DNA from: JANLQX01 sp031423635
GTDB taxonomy: Bacteria > Actinomycetota > Acidimicrobiia > Acidimicrobiales > JANYDT01
DNA length: 23,899 nucleotides
Assembly: GCA_031423635.1 (NCBI GenBank)
Contig: JANPFX010000218.1
Span: 1-23,899, forward strand
Direction of reading: 5' to 3'
Positions 17,236 to 23,899 of this stretch are shown here, in pieces. Numbering within the stretch: position 1 is the stretch's first letter; each line of letters starts with the position of its first letter. The translations under genes and the position numbers were made by a program. The notes beneath the pieces were generated by a model. It was not told the DNA's origin and made no database searches. It saw only the letters and a program-made list of their open reading frames with translations.

Positions 17236-17261
17236 CGCCCCTGCGCGCCGCCTGAGTTCCT

Positions 17262-18590
17262 GTGCGCCGTTCGCTGTTCATCCGTTCGTTGCTCGTCAGC
17301 GTCGTCATCGTCTCGGTCTTCGTCGTTCCTTTGGCGATCCTGATCGCTCGAACCGCCGACGAACGGGCCATCACCCAGGGCCGCTCCGACGCGCTCGCAC
17401 TCTCGCCGATCCTGTCGCTGGCCGGCGACCCGCGGGTGACCGGCGCGATCGTTACGGTCGGCCAACGGGCGCGACCACGCGATGTCAGCGTCGTGTTCCC
17501 CGATGGCTCGGTCCTCGGCCTCGGGTCGGTGCTCGATCGGGATCCGATCGCTGATCCCCCGTCACTCCAGCGGGCGCGCTCCGGTGAATCGTTTGTGCAT
17601 CGCATATTGGGGGGCAAGGTCGTCTATCAGCCCGTGCTGCGCTCGAACGGCTCGATCGCCGTGATCCGTGTGCTCGTGCCGGACTCACTGCTCGAACGCG
17701 GCGTGCACCGTGCCTGGGCGGTTCTCGTCCTGCTCGGTGTCGGTCTGATCGGACTCGCGGTGTTCCTCAATGACCGCCTCGGTCGGTCCGTCGTCCGCAG
17801 CGTCGACCGACTGGCTGAAGTCGCCAACCGTCTGGGGAGCGGCGACATCGAAGCTCGCGCCGAACCGGCCGGCCCGCCCGAGGTCCGGGCCGTAGGGACG
17901 GCGCTGAACCGGTTGGCCGACCGCATCGACGAGCTTCTCGGGACGGAACGAGCCGCGCTCGCCGACCTGCAGCACCAATTGCGCACGCCGGTGACTGCGC
18001 TTCGCGCCGAGCTCGCCACTGTCGATGATCGGCAGGGTCTGCTGCGCCTCGAGCTCGGGCTCGAAGAGCTCACGAGCACCCTCGACCGCATCATCAGGGA
18101 GGCGGCGACACCGACGCGTCACGGCATCGGAATCTCGACTGACCTCGCCGCGGTCGTTCGTATGCGCACATCATTCTGGCTCGTTCTCGCCGAGGATGAG
18201 CATCGCCCGTTCGTGGTCGAGGTTCCCGACGAACCGGTGCCGGTGGCGATGGTGTCGACGGACGTCACGGCGATCGTCGATGTCCTCGTCGACAACGTCT
18301 TCTCCCACACCGTGGAGGGGATCGGACTCTCGGTCCGTGTTCTGGGCAGCGGGCAGCGCGTAGCCCTGGTCGTTGAGGACGACGGACCGGGCTTCCCCCA
18401 CGGATTCGACCCCATGCGGGGCGACAGCCCGGCGGGATCGACCGGGCTCGGTCTCGACATCGCCCGTCGGCTCACGGAGTCATCCGGTGGGCGCTTCACC
18501 ATGATGACGAAGTCGGGCGGAGGGGCGCGGGTACGCATCGAGCTGGCGAGAGCGGGGGCGGACCCGTCGCTGGGCGCCCCGGACACGTAA
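17262..18590 (+). CDS. membrane sensor histidine kinase
   Basis: This is the cognate kinase of the preceding response regulator, with 442 residues from GTG 17262. Topology: a first membrane helix at about residues 7-29, an extracytoplasmic sensor segment of about 115 residues, a second helix at about 147-168, and a HAMP domain (LGRSVVRSVDRLAEVANRLGSGDIEAR). The HisKA dimerisation helix carries phospho-acceptor His238 in LQHQLRTPVTALRAEL. The ATPase domain shows Asn345 (DVLVDNVFSHT), DDGPGF from 373 and STGLGLDIARRL. In the H-box the residue after His is Gln instead of the commoner Glu; Gln also occurs in actinobacterial kinases, so this need not mean loss of function. The stimulus cannot be inferred. 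Confidence 0.94.
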   Translation: MRRSLFIRSLLVSVVIVSVFVVPLAILIARTADERAITQGRSDALALSPILSLAGDPRVTGAIVTVGQRARPRDVSVVFPDGSVLGLGSVLDRDPIADPPSLQRARSGESFVHRILGGKVVYQPVLRSNGSIAVIRVLVPDSLLERGVHRAWAVLVLLGVGLIGLAVFLNDRLGRSVVRSVDRLAEVANRLGSGDIEARAEPAGPPEVRAVGTALNRLADRIDELLGTERAALADLQHQLRTPVTALRAELATVDDRQGLLRLELGLEELTSTLDRIIREAATPTRHGIGISTDLAAVVRMRTSFWLVLAEDEHRPFVVEVPDEPVPVAMVSTDVTAIVDVLVDNVFSHTVEGIGLSVRVLGSGQRVALVVEDDGPGFPHGFDPMRGDSPAGSTGLGLDIARRLTESSGGRFTMMTKSGGGARVRIELARAGADPSLGAPDT

Positions 18591-18636
18591 GCACCGTCAC
18601 CCCGGCGACGTCTGAACTCGGCCAGGCTTGGACCCC

Positions 18637-19185
18637 ATGGCTGCCGATTCGGACCAGATGCTCATCGCCTACACCGATGGGGCGTGCGCAGGGAATCCCG
18701 GTCCCGGTGGCTGGGCCTGGGCGATCGACGGTGGTGCATCAGCGAGTGGTGGTGAACCGGTTTCGACCAATCAGCGCATGGAGGTCAATGCGGTGCTCGA
18801 AGCGCTCCGAGCGCTGCTGCCGAGGACGACGGGAGTGGTTCGTATTGTCAGTGACTCGACCTACGTCGTGAACTGCTTCAAGCAGCGGTGGTGGGCCAAC
18901 TGGGAACGCAACGGCTGGAAGAATTCGCAGAAGCAACCGGTGGCGAATCAGGATCTGTGGAAGCCGCTGGTCGAGATCGTGAAGTCCGAGATCTCCCGTA
19001 TCGAGTTCGTCTGGGTGAAGGGACACAGCGGAAACCCGATGAACGACCTCGTCGATCGCCTCGCCGTGGCGGCGTGCAAGGTGATTGCCGCGAATGCGCT
19101 GCTGCCGAGTTCCCTCCCGGTGCTGACCGGACCGGCGGAAGATGCCGCCGACGCGGAGACGCCCGCTCAGCATTCCTTGTTCTGA
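18637..19185 (+). CDS. rnhA: ribonuclease HI
   Basis: RNase HI cleaves the RNA strand of RNA-DNA hybrids in R-loops and Okazaki primers. From ATG 18637 it has 182 residues, a little longer than E. coli (155) because of a C-terminal tail of about 30 residues. Catalytic residues are all visible: Asp14 (YTDGACAGNPG), Glu49 (NQRMEVNAV), Asp73 (SDSTYV), His130 (VKGHSG) and Asp140 (NDLVDRLA). The substrate-binding basic segment WWANWERNGWKNSQKQPV is present. Other possible starts are TTG 18628 and ATG 18658; ATG 18637 is preferred over the weak TTG, and ATG 18658 would begin right before the first strand. Its last 19 bp overlap the end of aat on the other strand. Confidence 0.95.
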   Translation: MAADSDQMLIAYTDGACAGNPGPGGWAWAIDGGASASGGEPVSTNQRMEVNAVLEALRALLPRTTGVVRIVSDSTYVVNCFKQRWWANWERNGWKNSQKQPVANQDLWKPLVEIVKSEISRIEFVWVKGHSGNPMNDLVDRLAVAACKVIAANALLPSSLPVLTGPAEDAADAETPAQHSLF

Positions 19186-19922
19186 GGTCGGTCGACATGT
19201 CGGCTCACCGGCAACCGATCGCACAGCAGGCGGACCGAGTCGTCTCGTAGCTCGACGAGGAGCTCCAGATAGAGCGGTCGGGGGATGGGACGAGCGCCCA
19301 TCGAGGCGAGGTGATCGGTGACGAGTTGCACATCGATGAGTCCTGCTCCGCCCTCGTGGAGGCGTGAGCCGAGCTCGACGAGCGCGACCTTCGAGGCGTC
19401 GGTGACGCGATGGAACATCGACTCGCCGATGAACATGCCGCCGACCAGCACGCCGTAGCAGCCGCCGACGAGTTCCTCGCCGTCCCAGATCTCCACGCTG
19501 TGCGTCCAGCCCATGTCGTGCAGCTCCACGTAGGCGGCGCGCATCTTCGGGGTGATCCACGTTCCCTCCCGCTGACGCACCGAGCAGGCATCGATCACGT
19601 CGCCGAAAGCCGCATCGACGGTCGCCGTCCAACCGCTTCGCCGCATGGTCTGGCGGAGCGTCTTGCTCATGGCGATGTCATCGAGGGGCAGCACGCCTCG
19701 CGGGTTCGGCGAGAACCACGGGAGGTTTCGCTTGCCGTGCGGCCACGGGAACACCCCGTGGCGATACGCGTGCACGAGCGTTGCCGGTGCGAGGTCGGCG
19801 CCGATGGCCACCAGCCCGTCGTCGTCCGCCGCGCGGGGGTCGGGGAAGTCCCAGACGCACGGTCCGGGATCGACCGGAGCCGTGCTGCGGCGATTCGGCA
19901 TCGTCGGCGTCACTGCCACCAT
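19167..19922 (-). CDS. aat: leucyl/phenylalanyl-tRNA--protein transferase
   Basis: Aat adds Leu or Phe from charged tRNA to proteins with N-terminal Arg or Lys, marking them for ClpS-ClpAP/ClpCP degradation (N-degron pathway). It has 251 residues. Family segments are VWDFPDPRAADDDGLVAIGADL, AYRHGVFPWP, LPWFSPNPRGVLPLDD, GTWITPKMRAAYVELHDMGWTHSVE, and ELVGGCYGVLVGGMFIGESMF, ending with a helical C-terminal part after HEGGAGLIDVQLVTDHLASMGARPIPR. ATG 19922 is the first start in frame and leaves about 20 extra N-terminal residues compared with typical Aat; ATG 19901 would also serve. The frame stays open and rather coding-like upstream to beyond 20030 without a usable start. It overlaps rnhA tail to tail by 19 bp. 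Confidence 0.94.
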   Translation of the reverse strand: MVAVTPTMPNRRSTAPVDPGPCVWDFPDPRAADDDGLVAIGADLAPATLVHAYRHGVFPWPHGKRNLPWFSPNPRGVLPLDDIAMSKTLRQTMRRSGWTATVDAAFGDVIDACSVRQREGTWITPKMRAAYVELHDMGWTHSVEIWDGEELVGGCYGVLVGGMFIGESMFHRVTDASKVALVELGSRLHEGGAGLIDVQLVTDHLASMGARPIPRPLYLELLVELRDDSVRLLCDRLPVSRHVDRPQNKEC

Positions 19923-20026
19923 CGAATCACACCGGGGGTTCGTGCACAGCCACGCGAGGCGGGGTGAGCATGGGTGGTCGGCTGCGGTGATCGTGCCGTC
20001 CGGTCCGGTGACTGGTGACGGAACGC

Positions 20027-20199
20027 CTACGGCACCGTGACCGCGGGGCTCTGGCTCACGATGATTCCGTCGGGCCGCACCGCCTGAACCCGGCAGCCTG
20101 TGCCACGCCGGCGGACAACACGGTGCCGGTGCTCACGGCGACGACAGCCGCTGCCGTGAGGAAACGACGAAGGGCGCGAGGTGCGAAGTTGTTGTTCAT
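20027..20199 (-). pseudogene. small secreted peptide gene, apparently frameshifted
   Basis: ATG 20199 has a strong Shine-Dalgarno (AGGAG, 8 nt upstream) and encodes a textbook Sec signal peptide: MNNNFAPRALRRFL, then a hydrophobic core TAAAVVAVSTGTVL and a cleavage site SAGVAQA. As written the frame leaves only AGFRRCGPTESS before TGA at 20056. The neighbouring frame over the same stretch reads VQAVRPDGIIVSQSPAVTVP to TAG at 20027, with G or C in 16 of 17 third positions of its last codons, as in real genes here. One extra base in the C run at 20089-20091 would join signal peptide and tail into a 57-residue protein (mature part about 22 residues). So this is a recent frameshift, a sequencing error, or a genuine 47-residue product. 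Function unknown. It lies 113 bp downstream of thiQ. Confidence 0.55.
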
Positions 20200-20312
20200 T
20201 GCTGTAGCTCCTGAGGAAGACGCCCCGTTGTTGGGGTGTCCATCTCCAATGCCGACTCCTGCGGTGGGATTCCACCTCGGAGAAGCAAATAAACAGGATT
20301 GATGAGATCGAC
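20200..20312 (-). other. gap between thiQ and the secreted-peptide gene, with two small hairpins
   Basis: This 113-bp stretch includes a relatively AT-rich part near 20281-20315. GGTGG (20263-20267) pairs with CCACC (20272-20276), and CCCC (20223-20226) with GGGG (20233-20236). It may hold the thiQ transcript end and the promoter or 5' leader of the secreted-peptide gene. I cannot place a promoter convincingly. Confidence 0.3.
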
Positions 20313-20972
20313 CTACTTCGGATTACTGCGCCGTGGAAGTCGGCCGTTGTCGAGGCGCAGGACACGCGAGCCAACCTGCACCGCCTCATCCTGATCGTGG
20401 GTGACGTAGAGCGCTGCCGTGCCGGTCGTGCGGATCACCCGCACGATCTCGTCGGCGATGGCGAGCTTGCGGTCGGCGTCGAGGGCGGACAGCGGTTCGT
20501 CAAGGAGGAGGAGCGACGGCGAGGGAGCGAGCGCTCGCGCCACGGCGACGCGTTGCTGCTCGCCGCCCGAGAGAGTCTGCACGTTTCGCAGGGTCGCGTC
20601 GCCAAGGCCCACGAGGTCGAGCAGTTCAGCGACCCGCGCACGGCGTTCCGGCGCCTTCATTCCGCGTCGTCGAAGCCCATACGCGATGTTCTCGCCGACG
20701 TTGAGGTGGGGGAACAGGGCAAGGTCCTGGAAGACGAACCCGATGTTGCGTTGATGCGCTGGCAGCATCGTGGCGTCGACCCCGTTGAGGAAGATGCTGC
20801 CTCCCACGATCGGTTCGAGGCCGGCGACGGCCCGCAGGAGCGTGCTCTTCCCACATCCACTCGGCCCCATGACGACGACGAGCTCGGACTTTTCGACGTC
20901 GAGTGAGATGCGGTCGAGCACCGTGTGTTCGCGGAACCGGACGGTGACATCGCGAACGGAGAGTGCGTTCAT
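20313..20972 (-). CDS. thiQ: thiamine ABC transporter ATP-binding protein
   Basis: This is the ATPase subunit of a ThiBPQ importer for thiamine, thiamine phosphate or thiamine diphosphate. It has 219 residues, short for an ABC ATPase and like E. coli ThiQ (232). Visible motifs are Walker A GPSGCGKST (36-44), the Q-loop VFQDLALFPHLNVGENIAYGL, signature LSGGEQQRVAVARALA, Walker B LLLLDEPLSALD and H-loop YVTHDQDEA. ATG 20972 overlaps the thiP stop by 4 bp (ATGA), so translation is coupled; an upstream ATG in the same frame at 21008 lies inside thiP and is not needed. The thiamine assignment comes mainly from the adjoining thiB and thiP; by itself the protein resembles many CUT/POPT-type ATPases. 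Confidence 0.9.
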   Translation of the reverse strand: MNALSVRDVTVRFREHTVLDRISLDVEKSELVVVMGPSGCGKSTLLRAVAGLEPIVGGSIFLNGVDATMLPAHQRNIGFVFQDLALFPHLNVGENIAYGLRRRGMKAPERRARVAELLDLVGLGDATLRNVQTLSGGEQQRVAVARALAPSPSLLLLDEPLSALDADRKLAIADEIVRVIRTTGTAALYVTHDQDEAVQVGSRVLRLDNGRLPRRSNPK

Positions 20973-22570
20973 CGCGGTCGTCTGCTTCGTTCTGCGAGCC
21001 CCACGCACAACATCGTAAGTACACCGAGCACAAGGGCGAGGGCTGCAGCCTGCCCCTGCACGACCTGTCCGGGGCGGCCGGAGAGCCGGGCTATGGCGAT
21101 GGGCATGGTCGGCGTCTGCGGGCGGGCGAGGAACGAGGATGCGCCGAACTCACCCAATGCGACCGTAAAGGCGAGTCCGATCGCCACCCCGATCGAGCGG
21201 CGGGCCACCGCGAAGTCGATGGACCACCAGGCCCGCCACGGCGAGGCACCGAGCGTCTCTGCGGCGTCCGCAAGCGCAGGCGGCACCTCCGCGAGCGCCG
21301 GGAGGATCGTGCGCACGACGAAGGGGAGGCACACCACGGCCTGCACGCACGGCAGCAGGAACGCTGAACGCCGCCAGGCGAAAGGTTCTGTCGAGAACCC
21401 GAGGAGCACGCCGAGTCCGAGAACCACCGCCGAAGTGGCGAGCGGCAGGGTGCCCATCGCGTGCATGACCCGCCGAGCGGTGAGCGAGCGTGAACGCGTC
21501 GCGGCGACCGCAACGGCGATGCCGACCGCGATGGCGATCGCGGCGGCAACGGTAGCGGTGCGAAGGCTGACGACGAGGCTCGTGATCGGTGTGTCGACGA
21601 GACCTGATCCGCGGGTCACCTTGGCAAGGGCGCGGAAGTTGTCGAACCCGAACGAGCTGTCTGCCTGTCGAAGCGCTCGCCTGGCCAGCGCAACGAGCGG
21701 GGTGAGAACGACACCGACCAGGACCGTGGCAGCCGCTATCTGCCCAACGAGCGGCACCGCCGCGCGACGATTGCGGCTGCGAGTCGATGCAGGAGGAGAC
21801 TCGTGACGCAGCGTCCAGACCAGCACGGCTCCAACCACGGCGAACTGGAGCACGGCGAGGGCCGCCGCACGGTCGAGGCGTAGGACCTGCAGCGCCTGAC
21901 GGTAGATCTCGACGTCGACGGTCGCGTAGCTGGGACCGCCGAGGAGCAAGACCGTACCGAATGACGTGAGCGTCAAGGTCCCGACGATCGACGCGACGGC
22001 GAGGACGTTCGGTCGTAGCTGTCGGAACGTGACGGTCCGCCACGCCGCGAACGGCGAAGCACCGAGCGTGCGCGCAGCTTCCCACGGAGAGCCGTCAAGA
22101 CCTTCGGTTGCCGTCGTCAGCACCCGCGTCGCCATTCCGAGGTTGAAGAAAGTATGTGCACAGACGATAGCGAACCATCCCTGGCGGAGATCGCCGGGAA
22201 GGGTGGCCAGGAACGCGGTGCCGACCACCACGGTCGGAAGCGTGAAGGGTGCCGCGGCGAACAACAGGGCAGCGCGACGACCGCGAAATCGCGAACGGCT
22301 GAATACAGCCGACAACGGGAGTGCAAGGGTGAGCACTGCGGCCGTGGAGAGCGCGGCCTGCCATATCGTGAACCAGGCGATGCGGCGAATGCGCGCGTTC
22401 GAAACAACCTCTCCGAGGGCCGACGAACTCAGACCGTCGATGAGGAGGCGGGCGAACGGCCACAAGACGAAGAGCGCGACGAACGCAACTGCGGTGAACT
22501 GCAACACGCCGATCTGTGGGAGCACGCGGCGTGTCCGCACCTCGCCTCGCTCCGCGCTCGTCCAGCTCAC
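20969..22570 (-). CDS. thiP: thiamine ABC transporter permease (two fused permease domains)
   Basis: This membrane component has 533 residues, matching E. coli ThiP (536). It contains two tandem binding-protein-dependent permease domains, about 12 hydrophobic helices in total. Two ATPase-contact loops are visible: DGSPWEAARTLGASPFAAWRTV in the first half and ADAAETLGASPWRAWWSIDF in the second. The typical FGTVLLLGGPSYATVDVEIYRQAL segment follows the first loop and GEFGASSFLARPQTPTMPIAI follows the second. GTG 22570 is given as start; GTG 22540, with GAGGCGAG in front, is an attractive alternative that removes ten hydrophilic residues. The gene follows thiB after 61 bp and overlaps thiQ by 4 bp. 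Confidence 0.9.
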   Translation of the reverse strand: MSWTSAERGEVRTRRVLPQIGVLQFTAVAFVALFVLWPFARLLIDGLSSSALGEVVSNARIRRIAWFTIWQAALSTAAVLTLALPLSAVFSRSRFRGRRAALLFAAAPFTLPTVVVGTAFLATLPGDLRQGWFAIVCAHTFFNLGMATRVLTTATEGLDGSPWEAARTLGASPFAAWRTVTFRQLRPNVLAVASIVGTLTLTSFGTVLLLGGPSYATVDVEIYRQALQVLRLDRAAALAVLQFAVVGAVLVWTLRHESPPASTRSRNRRAAVPLVGQIAAATVLVGVVLTPLVALARRALRQADSSFGFDNFRALAKVTRGSGLVDTPITSLVVSLRTATVAAAIAIAVGIAVAVAATRSRSLTARRVMHAMGTLPLATSAVVLGLGVLLGFSTEPFAWRRSAFLLPCVQAVVCLPFVVRTILPALAEVPPALADAAETLGASPWRAWWSIDFAVARRSIGVAIGLAFTVALGEFGASSFLARPQTPTMPIAIARLSGRPGQVVQGQAAALALVLGVLTMLCVGLAERSRRPR

Positions 22571-22631
22571 TGGGCACCGCAGCCGGAGGCCCCGACAGCG
22601 TCGCCGCTCGACCGGCTGCTCGGCGACGACC

Positions 22632-23696
22632 TCATGTCACCAGATTCGTCCACTCGTCGATCCAGCGCTCGCGGTTCGCCCCGACCTGTTCCGGTGGGAG
22701 TTCGACGGCGTTGGCCGGGAAGAGCGCAAACGACGTGAACGCCTTGTCGATCCGTGCCTTGGTATTGGACGGGAGCACGAACATGTTGAGTTGCATGTCC
22801 TCCTGCACCGCTGGGCTGACGAGGAAGTCGAGAAGCTTGCGGGCCTCGTCCTTTGCCTCGCCTTGCAGGATGCCGGCGAACTCGACCTGGCGGTAGCACG
22901 TGTCCTCGATCACCCCTGTAGGTGCCTCGGTCGCCGCCGGGTCGGGTCCGAAGAGGACTGCAGCAGCTGGCGATGTCGCGTAGGACACGACGAGCGGGCG
23001 GTCGCCTTTGCCGCCACCCGCGCTGAACCACGTTTCGTAGGCCTCCGTCCACCCACTCGTGACCTTCACGTCGTTGGCCTTCAGGCTCTTCCAATAGTCC
23101 TGCCAGCCGCCTGGCTGCTTGTCGCCGAACCGGGCGACGGTCGCGAGGAGGAACGCGAGGCCGGGCGACGACGTGGACGGGCTCTGCACGACGAACATCC
23201 CCTTGTACCTCGGGTCGGCGAGATCCTCGAGCTTGGTCGGTGGCTCGACCCCGCGGCGGGCGAGTTCGGCGCGGTCGTAGTTGACGCACACGTCGCCCCG
23301 GTCGACCGGAGTGACTTCATCCTTCGGGGCCAGTGCCCGCAAGGCCGGATCGAGGTCGTCGGCCAGCTTCGACGTGTAGGGCGAGAAGATCCCTTCCTTG
23401 ATCGCCCGGCTGAGGAACGTGGAGTCCACGCCCCAGAGCACGCCACTCTCCGGACTGCCCTTGGTGAGGATCGCGCTGTTGATGAGCTCACCGGCATCGC
23501 CCTGGGTCACGACCTTCACGGGAATTCCGGTGCTCTTCGTGAATCCTTCGATCACCCCTTTGGAGAGGACGAACGAGTCGTACGCCAGAAGCACGATCTC
23601 GCGTGGCTTGTCCGGCTTCGCGGTGTCGTTCGAGGAGCAACCGGCAACGGCAAGTACACCTATCAATGCGGCGGCAGAGGTTCGGAGCAGTTTCAT
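22632..23696 (-). CDS. thiB: thiamine-binding lipoprotein (ThiB/TbpA)
   Basis: This extracellular solute-binding protein of the thiamine importer has 354 residues. The signal peptide ends in a lipobox LAVAG-Cys20, so it is lipid anchored. Segments shared with E. coli ThiB are the strand-turn YDSF, SPSTSSPGLAFLL (E. coli DPRTSTPGLGLLL), VTSGWTEAYETWF (VTKGWSEAYGLFL), LVVSYATSPA (LVLSYTTSPA), the QVEFAGIL region, FLVSPAVQ, and the closing RERWIDEW (RQAWISEW). ATG 23696 is chosen by the signal peptide and a GGAAG 8 nt upstream. Its ATGA overlaps the stop of an upstream frame, which implies translational coupling. Two Cys (in GDVCVNYD and EDTCYRQ) could form a disulfide. Confidence 0.92.
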   Translation of the reverse strand: MKLLRTSAAALIGVLAVAGCSSNDTAKPDKPREIVLLAYDSFVLSKGVIEGFTKSTGIPVKVVTQGDAGELINSAILTKGSPESGVLWGVDSTFLSRAIKEGIFSPYTSKLADDLDPALRALAPKDEVTPVDRGDVCVNYDRAELARRGVEPPTKLEDLADPRYKGMFVVQSPSTSSPGLAFLLATVARFGDKQPGGWQDYWKSLKANDVKVTSGWTEAYETWFSAGGGKGDRPLVVSYATSPAAAVLFGPDPAATEAPTGVIEDTCYRQVEFAGILQGEAKDEARKLLDFLVSPAVQEDMQLNMFVLPSNTKARIDKAFTSFALFPANAVELPPEQVGANRERWIDEWTNLVT

Positions 23697-23899
23697 GAGT
23701 GGTCTTCCAGAGCGTGCGGGCGGACGATGGCGAGGCATCCTCCGGTAACGGAGATGGTCGCGGATGTGTTGAACAAGACGTTGGAGACGCCTCGTGTCGA
23801 GAAAGGTGAGAGCGACTCGTCCCGTAGGGCGTAGGTCAGTCCTGTGGTTGTGACACCGGTCGCCACGCCGCCGATGGCGAGGAGGGTCACCAGCTCACC
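23693..23899 (-). CDS. C-terminal part of an unidentified, probably membrane protein (partial)
   Basis: The frame is open from the window edge and ends at TGA 23693-23695, overlapping thiB by 4 bp. The visible 68 residues contain two hydrophobic stretches, LLAIGGVATGVTTTGLTYAL and NVLFNTSATISVTGGCLAIV, separated by a polar turn, and a short polar tail ending LEDHS. I do not recognise the family. A GTG at 23890 could start a 65-residue protein, but the frame continues upstream, so the true start is probably outside. The ATGA junction is the best evidence that it is real. Its place at the head of the thi operon suggests a thiamine-related or envelope role (inference). Confidence 0.55.
   Translation of the reverse strand, partial: GELVTLLAIGGVATGVTTTGLTYALRDESLSPFSTRGVSNVLFNTSATISVTGGCLAIVRPHALEDHS

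Noticed and set aside
21966..23834. 622-codon plus-strand open frame opposite thiP and thiB
   Set aside because: It is antisense to well-supported transporter genes and its translation is Arg/Ala-rich with no recognisable motif.
23697..23899. TPP riboswitch upstream of thiB
   Set aside because: No CTGAGA core or complementary arm is found, and the interval is occupied by an open frame overlapping thiB.

Overview
This window is a high-GC, densely coded chromosomal segment. The gene set points to an actinobacterium: an rnc-mutM-smc-ftsY housekeeping block, a homodimeric-type pyruvate dehydrogenase E1 (aceE), a GluABCD-like amino-acid transporter, and a secreted protein with a Thr/Ala/Pro-rich 'TTAAP' linker. 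The style recalls Acidimicrobiia (Ilumatobacter-like), but that placement is inference from gene order and protein style, not from a marker phylogeny. I see no rRNA, tRNA, insertion sequence, phage gene or CRISPR array.

Left part (1-8090): the 3' part of rnc, then mutM and smc on the plus strand; a minus-strand purine-nucleoside phosphorylase gene (deoD) set between smc and ftsY; then ftsY and a small membrane-anchored protein of unknown function. The region 7566-7886 contains no ordinary gene but is highly structured. A 9-bp hairpin overlaps a 16-nt near-perfect complement of the 16S rRNA 3' end, followed at ideal spacing by a 15-codon ATT-start frame whose stop codon lies in a hairpin loop, further inverted repeats, and a 13-bp UUCG-capped hairpin. 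A 67-residue protein gene follows. I regard this as the most interesting locus in the window.

Middle part (8160-16293), all minus strand: read in transcription order this is a substrate-binding protein (promoter-proximal, strong ribosome binding site), a strong stem-loop, two permeases, an ATPase, a second paralogous substrate-binding lipoprotein, then aceE and finally an SDR oxidoreductase. The first five form an uptake system for a polar amino acid, probably glutamate or a related one, with two different binding proteins.

Right part (16546-23899): an OmpR-family response regulator and its histidine kinase (plus strand) diverge from the transporter operon. The intergenic region between them carries a 7-2-7 inverted repeat and an 11-bp-period direct repeat. 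Then come rnhA (plus) and aat (minus), overlapping tail to tail by 19 bp. Upstream of aat is a small secreted-peptide gene that looks frameshifted. Last is a thiBPQ thiamine/thiamine-phosphate ABC transporter (minus), whose thiB start overlaps the stop of a partial membrane-protein-like frame running off the window edge. No TPP riboswitch is visible in front of thiB.
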